Under the pieces are notes generated by a model. That model saw only the letters and a program-made list of their open reading frames with translations. It searched no databases and was not told the origin of the DNA. Shown one piece after another: positions 17,595 to 25,809 of a stretch of DNA of 64,000 bases (positions within the stretch are counted from its first letter, which is position 1; each line of letters begins with the position of its first letter). The position numbers were made by a program, and so were the translations under genes. This DNA comes from Marinomonas arctica (GTDB lineage Bacteria > Pseudomonadota > Gammaproteobacteria > Pseudomonadales > Marinomonadaceae). The stretch spans positions 124,001-188,000 of the forward strand of contig NZ_QHJF01000005.1 in NCBI RefSeq assembly GCF_003259225.1, given 5' to 3'.

Positions 17595-18415
17595 AATGCA
17601 GTGTCCTCGATATTTTGGTCCGCATTGGAAAGCGGCCGAATACGTTGATCGATTTCGTCAAAAAGTGGCTCAGCCATATGACCGACAGGTAAGTCGTAGG
17701 TAATAGAAGCGCCATAAGCATTTGGCGCATGAGGATCATGGCGTAACTTGTCAAACACCCATAAGCGCGTACCAAGATAGAAACCTTCTTTTAGATCATG
17801 GGTAACCATGAAAATAGTCAGCTTATGCTTACGCCAAAGATCCAATACCAAAGCATGCATATCAGCACGAATACCGGGATCCAGTGCGCCAAAAGGTTCA
17901 TCCAGCAATAAGATACGCGGTTTACAAATCACCGCTTGGGCAATCGCAAGACGCTGCTTCATGCCACCCGATAATTCGTGTGGATAGCGGTGCAAAGCAT
18001 GACCTAGACCCACTTGCTCTAGCATCTCTGTCGCTTCTTGCTTGGCCGCTTTTTTCTCTTTGCCAAACAAATAGCCAGTGATGGAAGATTTTTGAAACCC
18101 TTTCGCCGCGATCACGTTTTCCAACACCGTCATGTGCGGGAAAACCGAATATTGCTGAAATACAATGCCGCGATCTGAACCTGGCTCATTGGGTATCGGC
18201 TTACCATCCAAAAGCAACTCGCCTTCAGTGGCCGATTCAATACCTAAGATCATTTTCAAAAAAGTACTTTTGCCACAGCCAGACGCGCCAACTAAAGTGA
18301 CAAACTCTCCTTCTTGCACCCTGACATTGACACGCTCAAGAATAATATCTTGACCATAACGCTTGCCGATGTTGTTCGCTTGAATCATGGTTCTTACTAC
18401 TTTTTTCTCGCTCAT
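17591..18415 (-). CDS. ABC transporter ATP-binding protein, guanidine/urea-carboxylase operon
   Basis: 274 residues, NitT/TauT-type nucleotide-binding subunit. Walker A GASGCGKST, signature LSGGMKQRLAIA and Walker B ILLLDEPFGALD are all intact. I start at the ATG at 18415 because it overlaps the permease stop as ATGA; a longer frame runs seven codons further upstream. It powers import by the permease and binding protein encoded just before it. The substrate is inferred from the operon to be guanidine or a related compound, not shown by sequence. Confidence 0.88.
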   Translation of the reverse strand: MSEKKVVRTMIQANNIGKRYGQDIILERVNVRVQEGEFVTLVGASGCGKSTFLKMILGIESATEGELLLDGKPIPNEPGSDRGIVFQQYSVFPHMTVLENVIAAKGFQKSSITGYLFGKEKKAAKQEATEMLEQVGLGHALHRYPHELSGGMKQRLAIAQAVICKPRILLLDEPFGALDPGIRADMHALVLDLWRKHKLTIFMVTHDLKEGFYLGTRLWVFDKLRHDPHAPNAYGASITYDLPVGHMAEPLFDEIDQRIRPLSNADQNIEDTAL

Positions 18416-19230
18416 GATTGCGCCTCCACACTCCAAGGAAAGAGTCGACGGTTTAATTTACTGAGCAGGTAATCCACCAGAAATGCCAGCAGTGTAATCC
18501 ACGCCACATAAGGCAAAATCACATCCATAGACAAATAACGACGCACCAAAAATATTCGATAACCCAGCCCATCTGTTGACGCTATGGCTTCCGCCGCTAT
18601 TAAAAACAACCACCCCGCCCCTAAAGACAAGCGAACAGCATCAATCAATTTCGGCATAATTTGCGGCAATACCACACGGACTAATATCTGGCTGGTACTC
18701 GCGCCTAAGGTTTGCGCTTTCACCAGTTGCTCAGCTGGAATCTCTTGAGTGCGTCGCTGGATATCTCGGGCAATAAAGGGTGTTATTCCTATTGCGATTA
18801 AGGTAATTTTTGACACCTCACCAAGACCAACGACAATAAATAAAATCGGTAACAAGGCCAATGGCGGCACCAAAGACACCACCGTCAGCAAAGGTGAAAA
18901 ACCAGCCGAAAAAATTGGCAAGGCCCCCGTTAGCACCCCAACAAACAAGCCGACAATGGCCGCGATCAGCACACCCAAAGCCAAACGCGTCAAGCTGCTT
19001 GCGGTATCTTGCCAGAACAACAGTTCACCCGAACGCTTACTGGGTTCAAACGCCATGCGATACATAGACTCCCCCATTTGACTAAACGCAGGCAACAGTT
19101 TGTCATCAGGGTTCATGGCCAATCGAGCATCAGAACTCACCATGTACACCATGATGAGCACGGCGAATGGCAACAACCCGAGCAAAATATTGCTTGTTCG
19201 ATTTGGCTTATAATTTATGAGTTTTTTCAT
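18412..19230 (-). CDS. ABC transporter permease, guanidine/urea-carboxylase operon
   Basis: 272 residues, about six membrane spans, binding-protein-dependent permease of the NitT/TauT type. The EAA-like loop is recognisable around AQTLGASTSQILVRVVLP (~residues 168-185). The ATG is preceded by GGGATAAAAGC. It is linked to the ATPase by a 4-bp overlap and separated from the binding protein gene by 61 bp carrying a hairpin. Probably a homodimeric channel. Confidence 0.87.
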   Translation of the reverse strand: MKKLINYKPNRTSNILLGLLPFAVLIMVYMVSSDARLAMNPDDKLLPAFSQMGESMYRMAFEPSKRSGELLFWQDTASSLTRLALGVLIAAIVGLFVGVLTGALPIFSAGFSPLLTVVSLVPPLALLPILFIVVGLGEVSKITLIAIGITPFIARDIQRRTQEIPAEQLVKAQTLGASTSQILVRVVLPQIMPKLIDAVRLSLGAGWLFLIAAEAIASTDGLGYRIFLVRRYLSMDVILPYVAWITLLAFLVDYLLSKLNRRLFPWSVEAQS

Positions 19231-19244
19231 GCTTTTATCCCATG

Positions 19245-19278
19245 ACGCTCTGACTACTATCGCTAGTAAACAGAGCGT
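19245..19278 (-). other. Intercistronic hairpin after the binding-protein gene
   Basis: Arms ACGCTCTG and CAGAGCGT, with an inner ACTA/TAGT pairing, lie between the stop of the binding protein and the permease start. There is no strong T tract after it. Such structures typically protect the upstream mRNA and let the binding protein be made in excess. Confidence 0.55.
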
Positions 19279-19291
19279 TTACTTTGGATGG

Positions 19292-20344
19292 TTACAGTTG
19301 GCCGTCAGCAGCCATTTGCATGTAAGTTGGGTCAAAGCGAAGTTTGATATTGTCGGCGTTACCAAACACACCTGCTGGTGTTTCAATACCAATAACACCG
19401 GCATCTGGCGCGCCATCGCCTAATAAGCCATGATTAAAAGAGAATTCCGCAACATGCTGCATGGTTGCCATCAATTCTTTGCTGTTCGTTAAAGCCAACG
19501 CGGATTGTGGGGTATAAAACATTTTCGTGCTGGCAAGTTGTGCATCGTAGCCTTCTAAATCCGTTTCAGAGGCTTCCGCCATGGCAGTACGCGCATCAAT
19601 CGCCGCTTGATCCGTACCACTCATTAACGCCATGACTTCATACCACGCACCCACTAAAGCTTTGCCTAAATTAGGATTCGCTTTGAGCGTATCGGTATTA
19701 ACGACCAGCATATCAATGATTTCACCGGGGATTTGTGAAGAGTCAAACACATTGTTTGACTTAGGCATGGACGTAATTTCGCTTAGCAAAGGATTCCAAG
19801 TCACCACGGACGTCACGTCACGGGTTCCATAAATAGACACCATGTCAGCATCAGATGTGTTAATTACCTTCACATCGGACTCACTAAGACCCACAGAGTC
19901 CAAAGCACGAGCCAGCAAATAATGAGACACACTCAATTCGACCAAATTGACATTTTGCCCTTTAATATCCGCCAACTGGTTTTTATCTTTTAAGATAACC
20001 GCATCATTACCGTTGGAAAAATCCCCAACAATTAATGCCGTACTATCAATGCCACCCGCCGCCGGAATGGTCAGCGCGTCCATGTTCGTCATCGCACAGG
20101 CATCAAATTGACCTGCGGTATATTGGTTGATGGATTCGACGTAATCGTTGATTTGCACCACATCGATGTCGATACCGTATTTGTCGCCCCATTTTTTAAC
20201 AATACCTTCTTGCGCCGCATAGGCCCAAGGCATCCAACCGACATAAATAGACCAACACACTTTAAATTTATCAGCAGCAAAGGTGTTTGCAGACAGGAGA
20301 AGCGTAAACAGTAGAACGGTTACTTTTTTTGCGGAATTTTTCAT
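19292..20344 (-). CDS. Periplasmic substrate-binding protein of the urea-carboxylase-region ABC transporter
   Basis: 350 residues with a clear Sec signal peptide (MKNSAKKVTVLLFTLLLSA, cleavage after NTFA). The mature protein has the NitT/TauT-like fold and belongs to the binding-protein family repeatedly found beside urea/guanidine carboxylases. I use the ATG at 20344, the one with a proper signal peptide; a longer frame begins at 20395, directly after the riboswitch, and would place 17 extra residues before the signal. An AAGGTAG motif lies about 6 bp upstream. First gene of the operon, and so the one most directly controlled by the riboswitch. Confidence 0.85.
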   Translation of the reverse strand: MKNSAKKVTVLLFTLLLSANTFAADKFKVCWSIYVGWMPWAYAAQEGIVKKWGDKYGIDIDVVQINDYVESINQYTAGQFDACAMTNMDALTIPAAGGIDSTALIVGDFSNGNDAVILKDKNQLADIKGQNVNLVELSVSHYLLARALDSVGLSESDVKVINTSDADMVSIYGTRDVTSVVTWNPLLSEITSMPKSNNVFDSSQIPGEIIDMLVVNTDTLKANPNLGKALVGAWYEVMALMSGTDQAAIDARTAMAEASETDLEGYDAQLASTKMFYTPQSALALTNSKELMATMQHVAEFSFNHGLLGDGAPDAGVIGIETPAGVFGNADNIKLRFDPTYMQMAADGQL

Positions 20345-20401
20345 GGAAGCTACCTTTTCAGTTTGTTTAATTACACACGGAGTACCCTTGGCCATATCGC
20401 C

Positions 20402-20506
20402 ATGTGGTCTCCCGGGCTTTTGTCCCGCCGTGTAACCTTGAAACTGCCAAGGTCGAAAGCTCTCGGACCAGTCATTTCGATAAGATCGAAATCGGAACCC
20501 TAGCTC
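20402..20506 (-). ncRNA. Guanidine-I (ykkC) riboswitch
   Basis: Read on the minus strand the leader has the hallmark ykkC blocks in order: CTAGGGTTCCG, a variable stem (ATTTCGAT...ATCGAAAT), CTGGTCCGAGAG, a second variable stem (CCTTGGCAGTTTCAAGG), then ACACGGCGGGACAAAAG and CCCGGGAGACC. These are the conserved nucleotides of the class I guanidine aptamer. It sits 58 bp upstream of the binding-protein ATG. Guanidine binding normally turns expression on. I do not see a strong terminator in the expression platform, so control may be translational or use a less obvious structure. Confidence 0.95.
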
Positions 20507-20565
20507 TCTATTGATAATCTACATTGTGATGTTCGACTTTCCAAGGGTACGAACAGTTTTGATAA

Positions 20566-20581
20566 AGCAGATTGTGTGCCA
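20566..20581 (-). promoter_or_regulatory. Sigma-54 promoter of the guanidine operon
   Basis: Reads TGGCACACAATCTGCT on the minus strand: GG and GC are exactly ten bases apart, and TGGCAC matches the -24 consensus perfectly. It lies 60 bp before the riboswitch aptamer, so transcription would begin about 50 bp before it. This fits nitrogen control (NtrC-type activation) of an operon that releases ammonium. No clear NtrC palindrome is seen in the 120 bp upstream, only a TGGTGTC half-like site. Confidence 0.7.
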
Positions 20582-20650
20582 GTTATACAGAACGCTTTAT
20601 TTTAAAGGCTCAAGGCATTTTTTTGACACCACCCGTCACTAACAAACAAC

Positions 20651-20676
20651 AAAAAATGGGCCAAAAAAGCCCATTT
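20651..20676 (-). terminator. Terminator of the sodA-ZIP operon
   Basis: Stem AAATGGGC / GCCCATTT with a short A/T loop. On the minus strand it continues into TTTTTTG. It lies 28 bp past the ZIP stop and insulates the guanidine operon from read-through. Confidence 0.8.
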
Positions 20677-20703
20677 CGTTATTAACGCACTATTTTTATG
20701 CAG

Positions 20704-21594
20704 TCAGGCCAACGCCGTATCTAACAGCATCATAAGCACAAAACCCAACATTAAGCCTTTTGTTGCCGCCAGCTCGTGACCTTGACGATGAGATTCAGGA
20801 ATCATTTCATGACTGATCACAAACAACATAGCACCAGCCGCTAAAGCCAACCCTAAAGGCAACAATACGCTAGATTCCCCCAACACCACGGAACCAATAA
20901 CGGCCATAACAGGTTCCGTCAGACCTGACAGTACCGCAATACTCACCGCCAATAAACGGCTGTAGCCCACGGCTAACAACGCCATGGCAACCACTAATCC
21001 TTCAGGAATATCCTGAATCGAGATACCTGTTGTCAACGCCGTAGCCGCCGACACATCACCACTGGCAAAAGACGCACCTATCGCCAAACCTTCCGGGATA
21101 TTATGCAGAGCAATGGCAAAAACAAATAACCAGCTGCGTCGCAAAGTCTGACCACGTAACCTGTCTTCCTCTTTAATAAAATGTTGATGTGGTACCAGCC
21201 GCTCCAACACCAACATAAATGCACCACCAAGCAGAATTGCCACCCCCACAGAACTGGAGCTGTACCATGGCGAAGCACCACTGCCTTCCAACAACGCCAA
21301 AGCAGGGATAATCAGAGAAAACATACAAGCTGCTAACATTACCCCAGCTCCAAACCCCAGCATAACATCATGCAATTTTTGCGATAAGCGATGCAGAAAC
21401 AAAGCAGGCAATGCGCCCATAGCCGTCGCCGCTGCCGCCACAACACCCGCATAAAAAGCATAACGCACCTGAGAATGTTGTTGTAACAACACCACAAACT
21501 GATCGATGGCGGTGTAAGCACCTAGTACTAAAATGATGCTTCCGATCCACTTTCGCACGCGGATCTTAGGTAACGACAACAGAGTCAACTTCAT
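20704..21594 (-). CDS. ZIP-family divalent metal transporter
   Basis: 296 residues, about eight membrane spans. The two ZIP metal-site motifs are visible: HNIPEGLAIG in one helix and QDIPEGLVVA in the next, placing it in the GufA/ZupT-like branch. ZIP proteins import Zn2+, Fe2+ or Mn2+. The start at 21594 has an AGGAG ribosome-binding site six bases upstream; the frame opens further upstream only with GTG inside the sodA end. It follows the superoxide dismutase gene by 2 bp, so Mn or Fe supply for the enzyme is a reasonable guess. Confidence 0.9.
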   Translation of the reverse strand: MKLTLLSLPKIRVRKWIGSIILVLGAYTAIDQFVVLLQQHSQVRYAFYAGVVAAAATAMGALPALFLHRLSQKLHDVMLGFGAGVMLAACMFSLIIPALALLEGSGASPWYSSSSVGVAILLGGAFMLVLERLVPHQHFIKEEDRLRGQTLRRSWLFVFAIALHNIPEGLAIGASFASGDVSAATALTTGISIQDIPEGLVVAMALLAVGYSRLLAVSIAVLSGLTEPVMAVIGSVVLGESSVLLPLGLALAAGAMLFVISHEMIPESHRQGHELAATKGLMLGFVLMMLLDTALA

Positions 21595-21596
21595 GC

Positions 21597-22199
21597 TTAC
21601 TCCTGAAACCACACAGCGACTTGCGACCAGTTGATGACATTAAAAAATGCCGCAACGTAGTCAGGACGTTTATTTTGATACTGCAAATAATAAGCGTGTT
21701 CCCAAACATCCAATCCTAAAATCGGTGTCAATCCATCCATTAATGGGCTGTCTTGATTGGCGCTGCTGGTCACCTGCAATTTACCTTGCTGATCTTTCAC
21801 CAACCAAGCCCAACCACTGCCAAATCGGCTCAATGCCGCTTTAATAAACAGCTGTTTAAATTCTTCAAAACTACCAAAGCTTTGCTGAATCGCGTCTGCT
21901 AATGGTCCTTGTGGCTCCCCACCCCCTTCTGGTGACATCACCAACCAAAACAAACTGTGATTCGCATGACCACCACCATGATTGCGCACCGCCCCCTGAA
22001 CGTTTTCTGGCAATGACGCAATCTCGCGCAACAGGCGCTCAAGAGACCAATCCGCATAAGCGGTTCCTTCTAGAGCAGCATTTAATCCGTTCACATACGT
22101 CTGATGGTGACGACTGTGATGAATCTCCATGGTTAATGCATCAATGTGCGGCTCTAAAGCGGTATAAGCGTAAGGCAATTCAGGTAAGGTAAAAGGCAT
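21597..22199 (-). CDS. sodA: Superoxide dismutase, manganese type
   Basis: 200 residues, Fe/Mn superoxide dismutase. Metal ligands are recognisable as H27 in [10 protein letters not shown] in NHSLFW, and D and H in DVWEHAYY. The [11 protein letters not shown] and ANQDSPL segments (Gly and Gln at the diagnostic positions) point to Mn rather than Fe. It converts superoxide to H2O2 and O2 in the cytoplasm. The start at 22199 has GGAGA six bases upstream; four residues of frame extend further. It is co-transcribed with a ZIP metal transporter, and a Fur-like box lies 22 bp upstream. Confidence 0.93.
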   Translation of the reverse strand: MPFTLPELPYAYTALEPHIDALTMEIHHSRHHQTYVNGLNAALEGTAYADWSLERLLREIASLPENVQGAVRNHGGGHANHSLFWLVMSPEGGGEPQGPLADAIQQSFGSFEEFKQLFIKAALSRFGSGWAWLVKDQQGKLQVTSSANQDSPLMDGLTPILGLDVWEHAYYLQYQNKRPDYVAAFFNVINWSQVAVWFQE

Positions 22200-22221
22200 C
22201 TTATTCTCCAAAATAAATAAC

Positions 22222-22240
22222 GATAAGAAGAATCATTATT
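22222..22240. promoter_or_regulatory. Possible Fur box upstream of sodA
   Basis: Compared by eye with the 19-bp Fur consensus GATAATGATAATCATTATC, the minus-strand site agrees at about 14 of 19 positions (AATAATGAT...TTATC). Fur repression of Mn-SOD when iron is plentiful is known in E. coli. The position right before the ribosome-binding site suits repression. Confidence 0.45.
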
Positions 22241-22463
22241 ATTTCTATTAATAACAAATGCAAATCCTATTTTTTTACGCTCGCGACGAGAGCTCGACTC
22301 TTTACGGATTTTTATGCCACCGCCTCAGAAATATAGGCCAAGGAAATTCAAGTCTAAACAGACAATGATTTATAGGGAAAAATAACGTTGAGGATACAAG
22401 GATCAGCGCTGAGCAACGCAGCGCTTGAAGCAATCGGAGTTGAACGCAGATACAAAACCAGCG

Positions 22464-22952
22464 CTATGACATTGTCGCTTGATCTATTCTCTTGACCATA
22501 TTCACACTGACCGTTTCATAACCCATTTTAGCGTACAACTTTTGGGCCGCGTCATTATGAGAAAACACATGCAAGCCAATATTGACGATATTGTGCGTTG
22601 CGGCGAAGTCTTCGATTTCCTTGAGAGCAAGCTTGGCATAGCCCTTGCGGCGATGTTCTGCCTTGATTTCTAAATCGTAAATAAACACCGTACTCGTAGT
22701 ACTACTGTTCTCTAACGACAGCCATATCATACCGACTGTTTCGCTCTCTTCTGGTACTCTCATTTCAAAAAAATGATTGTTGTCCGTGTCGATTCCACGC
22801 GGTAACAATCTTTCTATATCTCGTCTGGCTCGGGACAATGATCCTGTTTTCTGCCAACGACCAGACTCTACATTTTCTCGCGCATACTGCACAATCAACT
22901 CTTCAATATAAGAAGCAAAAAAGGCTTTTGACATAGACATTAAAAAAGACAT
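22464..22952 (-). CDS. GNAT-family N-acetyltransferase
   Basis: 162 residues. The acetyl-CoA-binding loop is EHRRKGYAKLAL (R-R-x-G-x-A), followed by NIGLHVFSHNDAAQKLYAKMGYE, shown here in part as HNDAAQKLYAKMGYE, the classic C-terminal GNAT motif. The N-terminal half is less conserved, so the acceptor (small molecule or protein N-terminus) is unknown. The start at 22952 follows CGGAGTGGTT, giving good spacing; the longer frame opens with GTG. No operon partners: flanking gaps exceed 250 bp and show no other gene. Confidence 0.82.
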   Translation of the reverse strand: MSFLMSMSKAFFASYIEELIVQYARENVESGRWQKTGSLSRARRDIERLLPRGIDTDNNHFFEMRVPEESETVGMIWLSLENSSTTSTVFIYDLEIKAEHRRKGYAKLALKEIEDFAATHNIVNIGLHVFSHNDAAQKLYAKMGYETVSVNMVKRIDQATMS

Positions 22953-23205
22953 AACCACTCCGACTCATACTAGACAAAAACAAACTCACCTGTTCAGTAT
23001 TCATCATTTTTACAAAAACAGAAGCTTTATTTACAGCATTTAATTACCAAGTAAAACCCAATCCCTTGGTATGACTGGCTTCTAAAGGTGGGTGGCTTGG
23101 TATTCGTGGTATTCGTTGGCTATCTTTCACATCAAGTTTTAGAATTTAAACCGTCTAAAAAAACATTTCTGATCTCATGAAGTATCTCCCTAGCCAATGA
23201 ATTTA

Positions 23206-23451
23206 CTAAACACTCTGCTTGCTCTGCAATGCCTTCAAAAACTCTGGTGCTAAATCTGCGCCATTCGGCCAAACAATAGTCTCTAGCTCTGGATCGACAG
23301 AGACATTCTGAAACTCGGCCAAATCTTTAAGAGGTTCGAACATCGAGCCTTTGAGCTCATTGGCCAAATCCACTTCTCCTGAGGTTCCATCATCAAAGGC
23401 AATCCACAACTTATAGCCTGATAAATATTTAGCGGACGTAATATGCAGCAT
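23206..23451 (-). CDS. DUF2442 protein
   Basis: 81 residues with the DUF2442 pattern: LSGYKLWIAFDDGTSGEVDL followed by a conserved acidic/hydrophobic segment and a C-terminal WPNGADLAPEFL motif. DUF2442 genes commonly follow DUF4160 genes, as here (3 bp apart), and are suspected to form small toxin-antitoxin-like modules. No biochemical role is established. GGAG lies six bases before the ATG. Confidence 0.85.
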   Translation of the reverse strand: MLHITSAKYLSGYKLWIAFDDGTSGEVDLANELKGSMFEPLKDLAEFQNVSVDPELETIVWPNGADLAPEFLKALQSKQSV

Positions 23452-23454
23452 TGT

Positions 23455-23712
23455 TTACTCCAATGGGGCAATGTCATTTAGAGGTTCACCCGCTTTCGCG
23501 CGAGACCAATTCTCGTCTAGTTCTACTTGATGCATTGCAATCCATTCTTGCACAAAAGCAGATGCACGTTTCGGTAGACTCCCTTCAAGTATCCTCCCAT
23601 CAAATGCGAATAACGCTTCATACCCTGAATACTTCGCATGGAAGTGTGGTGGATTATGATCATTAAAATACATAGCAATCAATATACCGTAAAAACGACT
23701 AATAACTGGCAT
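23455..23712 (-). CDS. DUF4160 protein
   Basis: 85 residues with the diagnostic N-terminus: MPVISRFYGI then MYFNDHNPPHFHAKY, a His-rich stretch unique to DUF4160. It is the first gene of a two-gene unit with DUF2442. The His cluster could bind metal. GGAGGG lies seven bases before the ATG. The pair is often found in mobile or accessory regions, but no such context is visible here. Confidence 0.87.
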   Translation of the reverse strand: MPVISRFYGILIAMYFNDHNPPHFHAKYSGYEALFAFDGRILEGSLPKRASAFVQEWIAMHQVELDENWSRAKAGEPLNDIAPLE

Positions 23713-23910
23713 TCCTTTGCCCTCCGTAATAATTGTTCCCTAATCTTATTACAACTTCCCCGATCGGAGCAAAGCCATTAACCCATACAACTCCACACAA
23801 AATGCCCAACAAATTCAATAACGCGCTCAGAAAATTTCGTAATTGATGCTCCAGCCTAAAAAATCAATGATTCGTAGGGACAAAAAATAACAATAGTCAG
23901 GAGTTTTAAG

Positions 23911-25230
23911 ATGAGCGAATTTTTCAAAACCGTGCCATTTATCAAGTACGAAGGCGCGAGTTCAAACAACCCATTTGCGTTCAAACATTACGATGCGAAC
24001 AAGGTGTTGATGGGGAAAACCATGGCGGAGCATTTACGCGTGGCGGTGTGTTATTGGCACACGTTCTGTTGGCAAGGCAGCGATGTATTTGGCGCAAATA
24101 CCTTTGATCGTCCTTGGTTTAAAGCGGATTCAGAAATGGCAGCAGCGAAGCTAAAAACCGATGCTGCCTTTGAGTTTTTCACTAAACTGGGTGTGCCCTA
24201 TTACAGCTTTCACGATGTGGACGTCAGCCCAGAAGGCCGCACAATCAAAGAGTACATTAATAACTTCGCGCAAATGGTTGAGGTTCTTCAGGCCAAGCAA
24301 GAAGCCACTGGCATCAAGCTATTGTGGGGCACGGCGAATGCTTTTTCCAATCCAAGATACATGTCTGGCGCAGCGTCCAATCCGAACCCTGAAATCTTTG
24401 CTTACGCAGCGACTCAGGTATTTCATGCGATGAATGCCACCAAAGCCCTTAAAGGTGAAAACTACGTTCTGTGGGGCGGCCGTGAAGGTTATGAAACCCT
24501 ATTGAATACCGATCTAAAACGCGAACGCGCTCAGCTTGGCCGCTTCATGCAAATGGTGGTTGAGCACAAATACAAAATCGGTTTTGAAGGCACCTTGTTG
24601 ATCGAACCAAAACCAGCGGAGCCAACCAAGCATCAATACGATTACGATACGGCGACTGTGTATGGCTTCTTGAAAGAGTTTGGGCTTGAAAAAGAGATCA
24701 AGGTCAACATCGAGGCCAACCACGCGACCTTGGCAGGTCACAGTTTCCACCATGAAATTGCCACGGCTTGCTCATTGGGTATTCTTGGCTCCGTCGACGC
24801 CAACCAAGGCGACGCGCAATTAGGCTGGGATACAGACCAATTCCCAACTAGTGTGGAAGAATACACGCTGGTTACTTATGAGATTCTAAAATCGGGCGGT
24901 TTCAAAACCGGCGGTTACATGTTTGATACCAAGCTACGTCGTCAATCGATGGATCTGGAAGATTTATTCCACGGTCACATTGGCGCCATGGACACCTTGG
25001 CCCTGTCGTTAGAGCGCGCGGTTAAGATGATCGAAGACGAGAAACTGGCGAACTTTGTAGATCAACGCTATGCGAAATGGAACGACACCTTGGGTGCCGA
25101 TATCCTAGCGGGCAAACACACATTGCAAGATCTTGCGGAATACGCCGAGAAAAACAACATCGATCCTAAGCCAGTGTCTGGTCGTCAAGAGATGCTAGAA
25201 AACATGGTGAATGGCTATATTTTTAAATAA
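23911..25230 (+). CDS. xylA: Xylose isomerase
   Basis: 439 residues, the same size as E. coli XylA (440). Signature stretches include [13 protein letters not shown] with the catalytic His/Asp, [20 protein letters not shown], and [17 protein letters not shown] with metal ligands. It interconverts D-xylose and D-xylulose and needs Mg2+ or Mn2+. Unlike in E. coli it is not beside xylB; the kinase, transporter and regulator lie 8-14 kb away on the other strand. AGGAG is placed seven bases before the ATG. A terminator follows. Confidence 0.97.
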   Translation: MSEFFKTVPFIKYEGASSNNPFAFKHYDANKVLMGKTMAEHLRVAVCYWHTFCWQGSDVFGANTFDRPWFKADSEMAAAKLKTDAAFEFFTKLGVPYYSFHDVDVSPEGRTIKEYINNFAQMVEVLQAKQEATGIKLLWGTANAFSNPRYMSGAASNPNPEIFAYAATQVFHAMNATKALKGENYVLWGGREGYETLLNTDLKRERAQLGRFMQMVVEHKYKIGFEGTLLIEPKPAEPTKHQYDYDTATVYGFLKEFGLEKEIKVNIEANHATLAGHSFHHEIATACSLGILGSVDANQGDAQLGWDTDQFPTSVEEYTLVTYEILKSGGFKTGGYMFDTKLRRQSMDLEDLFHGHIGAMDTLALSLERAVKMIEDEKLANFVDQRYAKWNDTLGADILAGKHTLQDLAEYAEKNNIDPKPVSGRQEMLENMVNGYIFK

Positions 25231-25261
25231 GTTCATTCGTAAGAGCTGAACCAATAAAGAC

Positions 25262-25301
25262 AAAAAAACACAGGCCAACGAAAGCTGACCTGTGTTTTTT
25301 T
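25262..25301. terminator. Bidirectional terminator between xylA and the mutarotase gene
   Basis: Stem core ACACAGG / CCTGTGT extended by A and T runs on both sides. It serves xylA (plus) and the ribose-type operon (minus), which converge here. Confidence 0.85.
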
Positions 25302-25323
25302 ATGACTTGGTTGTACGAAAAAG

Positions 25324-25764
25324 TTAAGAAAAGATCACGCCTTTTTTCAAAAGAAAGCAGCCGTAACCTCGCCCTTCACCAGTCACAACAAAAGCGTAGG
25401 CTTTTTTTGCTGCGTCATAAAAAGCAAAACGCTCTAACGACCCCATTTCCGCGTTGTCACTGTCGGCGGCTTTTAAAACAGCGGCGAATTCTTGCTGCAC
25501 TTCTGGCATCACAGATTCGTCTTCACCCACCACTTGCATACGAGTCACTGGCTGATCAACAAAGGTATCCAACGGCAACACCGATAAAATTGCCTTAGCG
25601 GCCTGAATGACGTTCACGCCATCTAAACGAATAACCGGTTTTCCAGCCGCCATAGAAGCCGCTGGAAAATTACGATCGACCAGTACGATGTCATCACCGT
25701 GCCCCATGGTGCGTAACACGTTCAGTAACTCACCACTTAGCAAAGGATCTATATTTTTTAGCAT
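25324..25764 (-). CDS. RbsD/FucU-family sugar mutarotase
   Basis: 146 residues. The N-terminus MLKNIDPLLSGELLNVL and MGHGDDIVLVDRNFPA are typical of the RbsD/FucU family, closer to FucU. The conserved His (GHGD) and the Tyr near the C-terminus (GRGYGCFLLKKG) are present. These enzymes speed the interconversion of sugar anomers or ring forms after uptake. Last gene of the ribose-type ABC operon, with a 45-bp gap after the permease. The true sugar (ribose, fucose or another) cannot be read from sequence. Confidence 0.88.
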   Translation of the reverse strand: MLKNIDPLLSGELLNVLRTMGHGDDIVLVDRNFPAASMAAGKPVIRLDGVNVIQAAKAILSVLPLDTFVDQPVTRMQVVGEDESVMPEVQQEFAAVLKAADSDNAEMGSLERFAFYDAAKKAYAFVVTGEGRGYGCFLLKKGVIFS

Positions 25765-25809
25765 GTTTTTTCCCTAATCACAGATAGGCTGAAAGCAAAT
25801 ATTGATAAT

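Noticed and set aside
20345-20395. Longer N-terminus of the guanidine-operon binding protein
   Set aside because: It would put 17 residues before a perfect signal peptide, and it lies directly against the riboswitch.
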